DNA of 32,547 nucleotides from a virus: positions 1-32,547 of IMG/VR virus record IMGVR_UViG_3300035204_002067; one strand, 5' to 3'. The notes beneath the pieces were generated by a model. The model was given only the letters and a program-made list of their open reading frames with translations, was not told the DNA's origin and ran no database searches. This document shows, piece after piece, positions 31,363 through 32,547 of this stretch (positions within the stretch are counted from its first letter, which is position 1; each line of letters opens with the position of its first letter). A program made the position numbers and the translations under genes.

Positions 31363-32547
31363 CTAAAATTCCCTCACTTCGTAAGCAGCGTATCCTTTGC
31401 GATCTTCCCAAGATCCCTGTTCATCATAAATTTTTGTAAATAGGGTGTCCCAGCGCTCTGCAAAGGTTTCAAAATTAAACTCTTTTTGAGTGTAGGCTCG
31501 GCCGGCTGCTCCAAGTTCGGCGCGCTTTTCCGGACCCATCTCATAGAGTTCAACCAAGGCCGCTGTTACTTCGGCCCCATTCAGCCGGTCCTCATAAATA
31601 AAAGGCACCTCTTGGCTGCCAATGATAGCTCGGGATGAAGGTTCTAGCTGAATTCCAAAATACGTCTCGCCGTCGGTAATTTGATCTTGGAGGCCTCCAG
31701 TCTTATTAACCAAAATAGGTGTGCCACAAGAGAGAGACTCAAGTGTAGCGAGTCCAAATCCCTCTGCGTCGGATACATTTATTGTCAGGTCAGCCATATT
31801 ATACATTAAGGCCAAGTCGGGGGAGTCTACCTTTTGGCGAGAAAATAGAACTTCGCCGTTAATAAGGCCCAAATTTTGAATGATCGCTTCGAGGTCCTGT
31901 CCGTGTACATCCTTAGGGTCGGTGTGCATGATGAGCGTTGCCTTATCGTGGCCCACTTTGTCTAAGAAATCTTTAAACCAAAAAATAAGTGATCCCGATT
32001 GTTTTCTCCGTGCATTGCGATTGTTCCATACACAAACAAATTTGTCATCTAAATTTCGCTGCCGGCGATGGTTCTGAATCTCTTCCGGAGTAAAGGGTTT
32101 GAATACTTCTGCGTCCACCGCGTGAGGAATATAAGAACTCTCAACCTCAGGAGCAACCGTTTGAACAATGTCATAAGTAAGCTTGGAGATACAAGCAATG
32201 TGATCATTGGATAGATAAAACTTTCGATTGAACTGTGGGTATGGATAGTTATCCCAAACGTGGTAATACACCATTGGGACTCTGGTTCGTATTTCATTTT
32301 CTATTTGCCAGAGCCACCCATAAAATCGAGGGTCCGTCATAAACCAAAGAATGTCAGGGCGTTGCTGGTCTAACAGCGCGCGCACTTGATCGGGGTTTCC
32401 GTAACCATCCACAGGCCAGATAATCCAATCATCTCCCCAATCAGTCGTTTTGGTAGGCTGATAGTTGGGGTGCTTGATGGCGCCGCCGAAAGACACAAAT
32501 TGGTATTTTCCCGTCTTTAGCATTGCTTCAATGATATATTTTGTTTG
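31363..32547 (-). CDS. GT4-family glycosyltransferase, 5' end outside window
   Basis: An open frame of 394 residues reaching the window edge. An ATG exists at 32523, but the eight upstream codons are open and read like protein (KYIIEAMLKTGKYQFVSFGG), so the true start probably lies beyond the window. DHIACISKLTYDIV and YIPHAVDAEVFKPF are the hinge elements of GT4 enzymes, FVCVWNNRNARRKQ opens the donor domain, and DAEGFGLATLESLSCGTP is the Glu-x7-Glu donor-binding helix. Fold is GT-B. First of at least four glycosyltransferases in this cassette, so the cassette may continue upstream. Confidence 0.9.
   Translation of the reverse strand, partial: QTKYIIEAMLKTGKYQFVSFGGAIKHPNYQPTKTTDWGDDWIIWPVDGYGNPDQVRALLDQQRPDILWFMTDPRFYGWLWQIENEIRTRVPMVYYHVWDNYPYPQFNRKFYLSNDHIACISKLTYDIVQTVAPEVESSYIPHAVDAEVFKPFTPEEIQNHRRQRNLDDKFVCVWNNRNARRKQSGSLIFWFKDFLDKVGHDKATLIMHTDPKDVHGQDLEAIIQNLGLINGEVLFSRQKVDSPDLALMYNMADLTINVSDAEGFGLATLESLSCGTPILVNKTGGLQDQITDGETYFGIQLEPSSRAIIGSQEVPFIYEDRLNGAEVTAALVELYEMGPEKRAELGAAGRAYTQKEFNFETFAERWDTLFTKIYDEQGSWEDRKGYAAYEVREF

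Noticed and set aside
31361-31411. Longer N-terminus for the second GT4 gene (TTG at 31411)
   Set aside because: The ATG at 31360 directly precedes the family-like opening and avoids a 49-base overlap with the upstream gene.

Overview
The window looks like part of a tailed, contractile (myovirus-type) bacteriophage with T4-like architecture. The signs are a T4 gp6-like and a gp25-like baseplate wedge protein next to each other, a gp55-like late sigma factor, gp5-like spike/hydrolase proteins, very large virion proteins, and tightly packed genes all on the minus strand, many joined by stop/start overlaps. No bacterial housekeeping genes, tRNAs, rRNAs, CRISPR arrays or insertion sequences were seen. 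The host cannot be named from the sequence; surface-glycan genes and two peptidoglycan hydrolases fit a bacterial, probably Gram-negative host. The style (LamG/DNRLRE-type tail proteins, sulfotransferases, FkbM and DegT genes beside T4-like baseplate genes) recalls uncultured aquatic phages, but that is an inference.

Layout in the direction of transcription (high to low coordinates). Region A, about 32547 to 19519: a cassette of 15 sugar-related genes. In order: a partial GT4 glycosyltransferase, a second GT4 enzyme, a GT-B/GT-A double-domain glycosyltransferase, UDP-GlcNAc 2-epimerase (WecB), a GT-D-like glycosyltransferase, a GNAT acetyltransferase, an FkbM methyltransferase, a short DegT aminotransferase, a sulfotransferase, two poorly characterised glycosyltransferase-like proteins, a HAD phosphatase, a sugar nucleotidyltransferase, a second sulfotransferase, a compact GDPD-like phosphodiesterase and an RmlB-type 4,6-dehydratase. 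Region B, 19508 to 17768: small genes (an unknown 68-residue protein, an FmdB-type zinc ribbon, a membrane-anchored protein, the gp55-like sigma factor and a 99-residue helical protein). Region C, 17764 to 1: the baseplate and tail module. It holds two tandem paralogous spike-like proteins carrying different peptidoglycan peptidases (M23, then M15), a 336-residue spike-like protein, an 1832-residue virion protein, gp25, gp6, a DNRLRE-like protein and a LamG protein of at least 1631 residues that runs off the window.

How the parts may work together: the cassette has most of the enzyme types needed to make an N-acetylated amino-deoxy sugar (nucleotidyltransferase, RmlB, DegT, GNAT), plus ManNAc (WecB), O-methylation (FkbM), sulfation (two sulfotransferases) and at least four assembly glycosyltransferases. 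Because it runs straight into late sigma and baseplate genes, the glycan may decorate the virion or remodel the infected cell surface. The most notable observations are this sulfated, methylated amino-sugar pathway and the tandem spike proteins in which one N-terminal module carries two unrelated cell-wall peptidases, with a 41-base near-identical tract exactly at the domain junction. Starts were adjusted in several genes where the longest open frame begins upstream of a better-placed ATG. No stretch over 300 bases lacks a gene; the largest gap is 68 bases (16389-16456).
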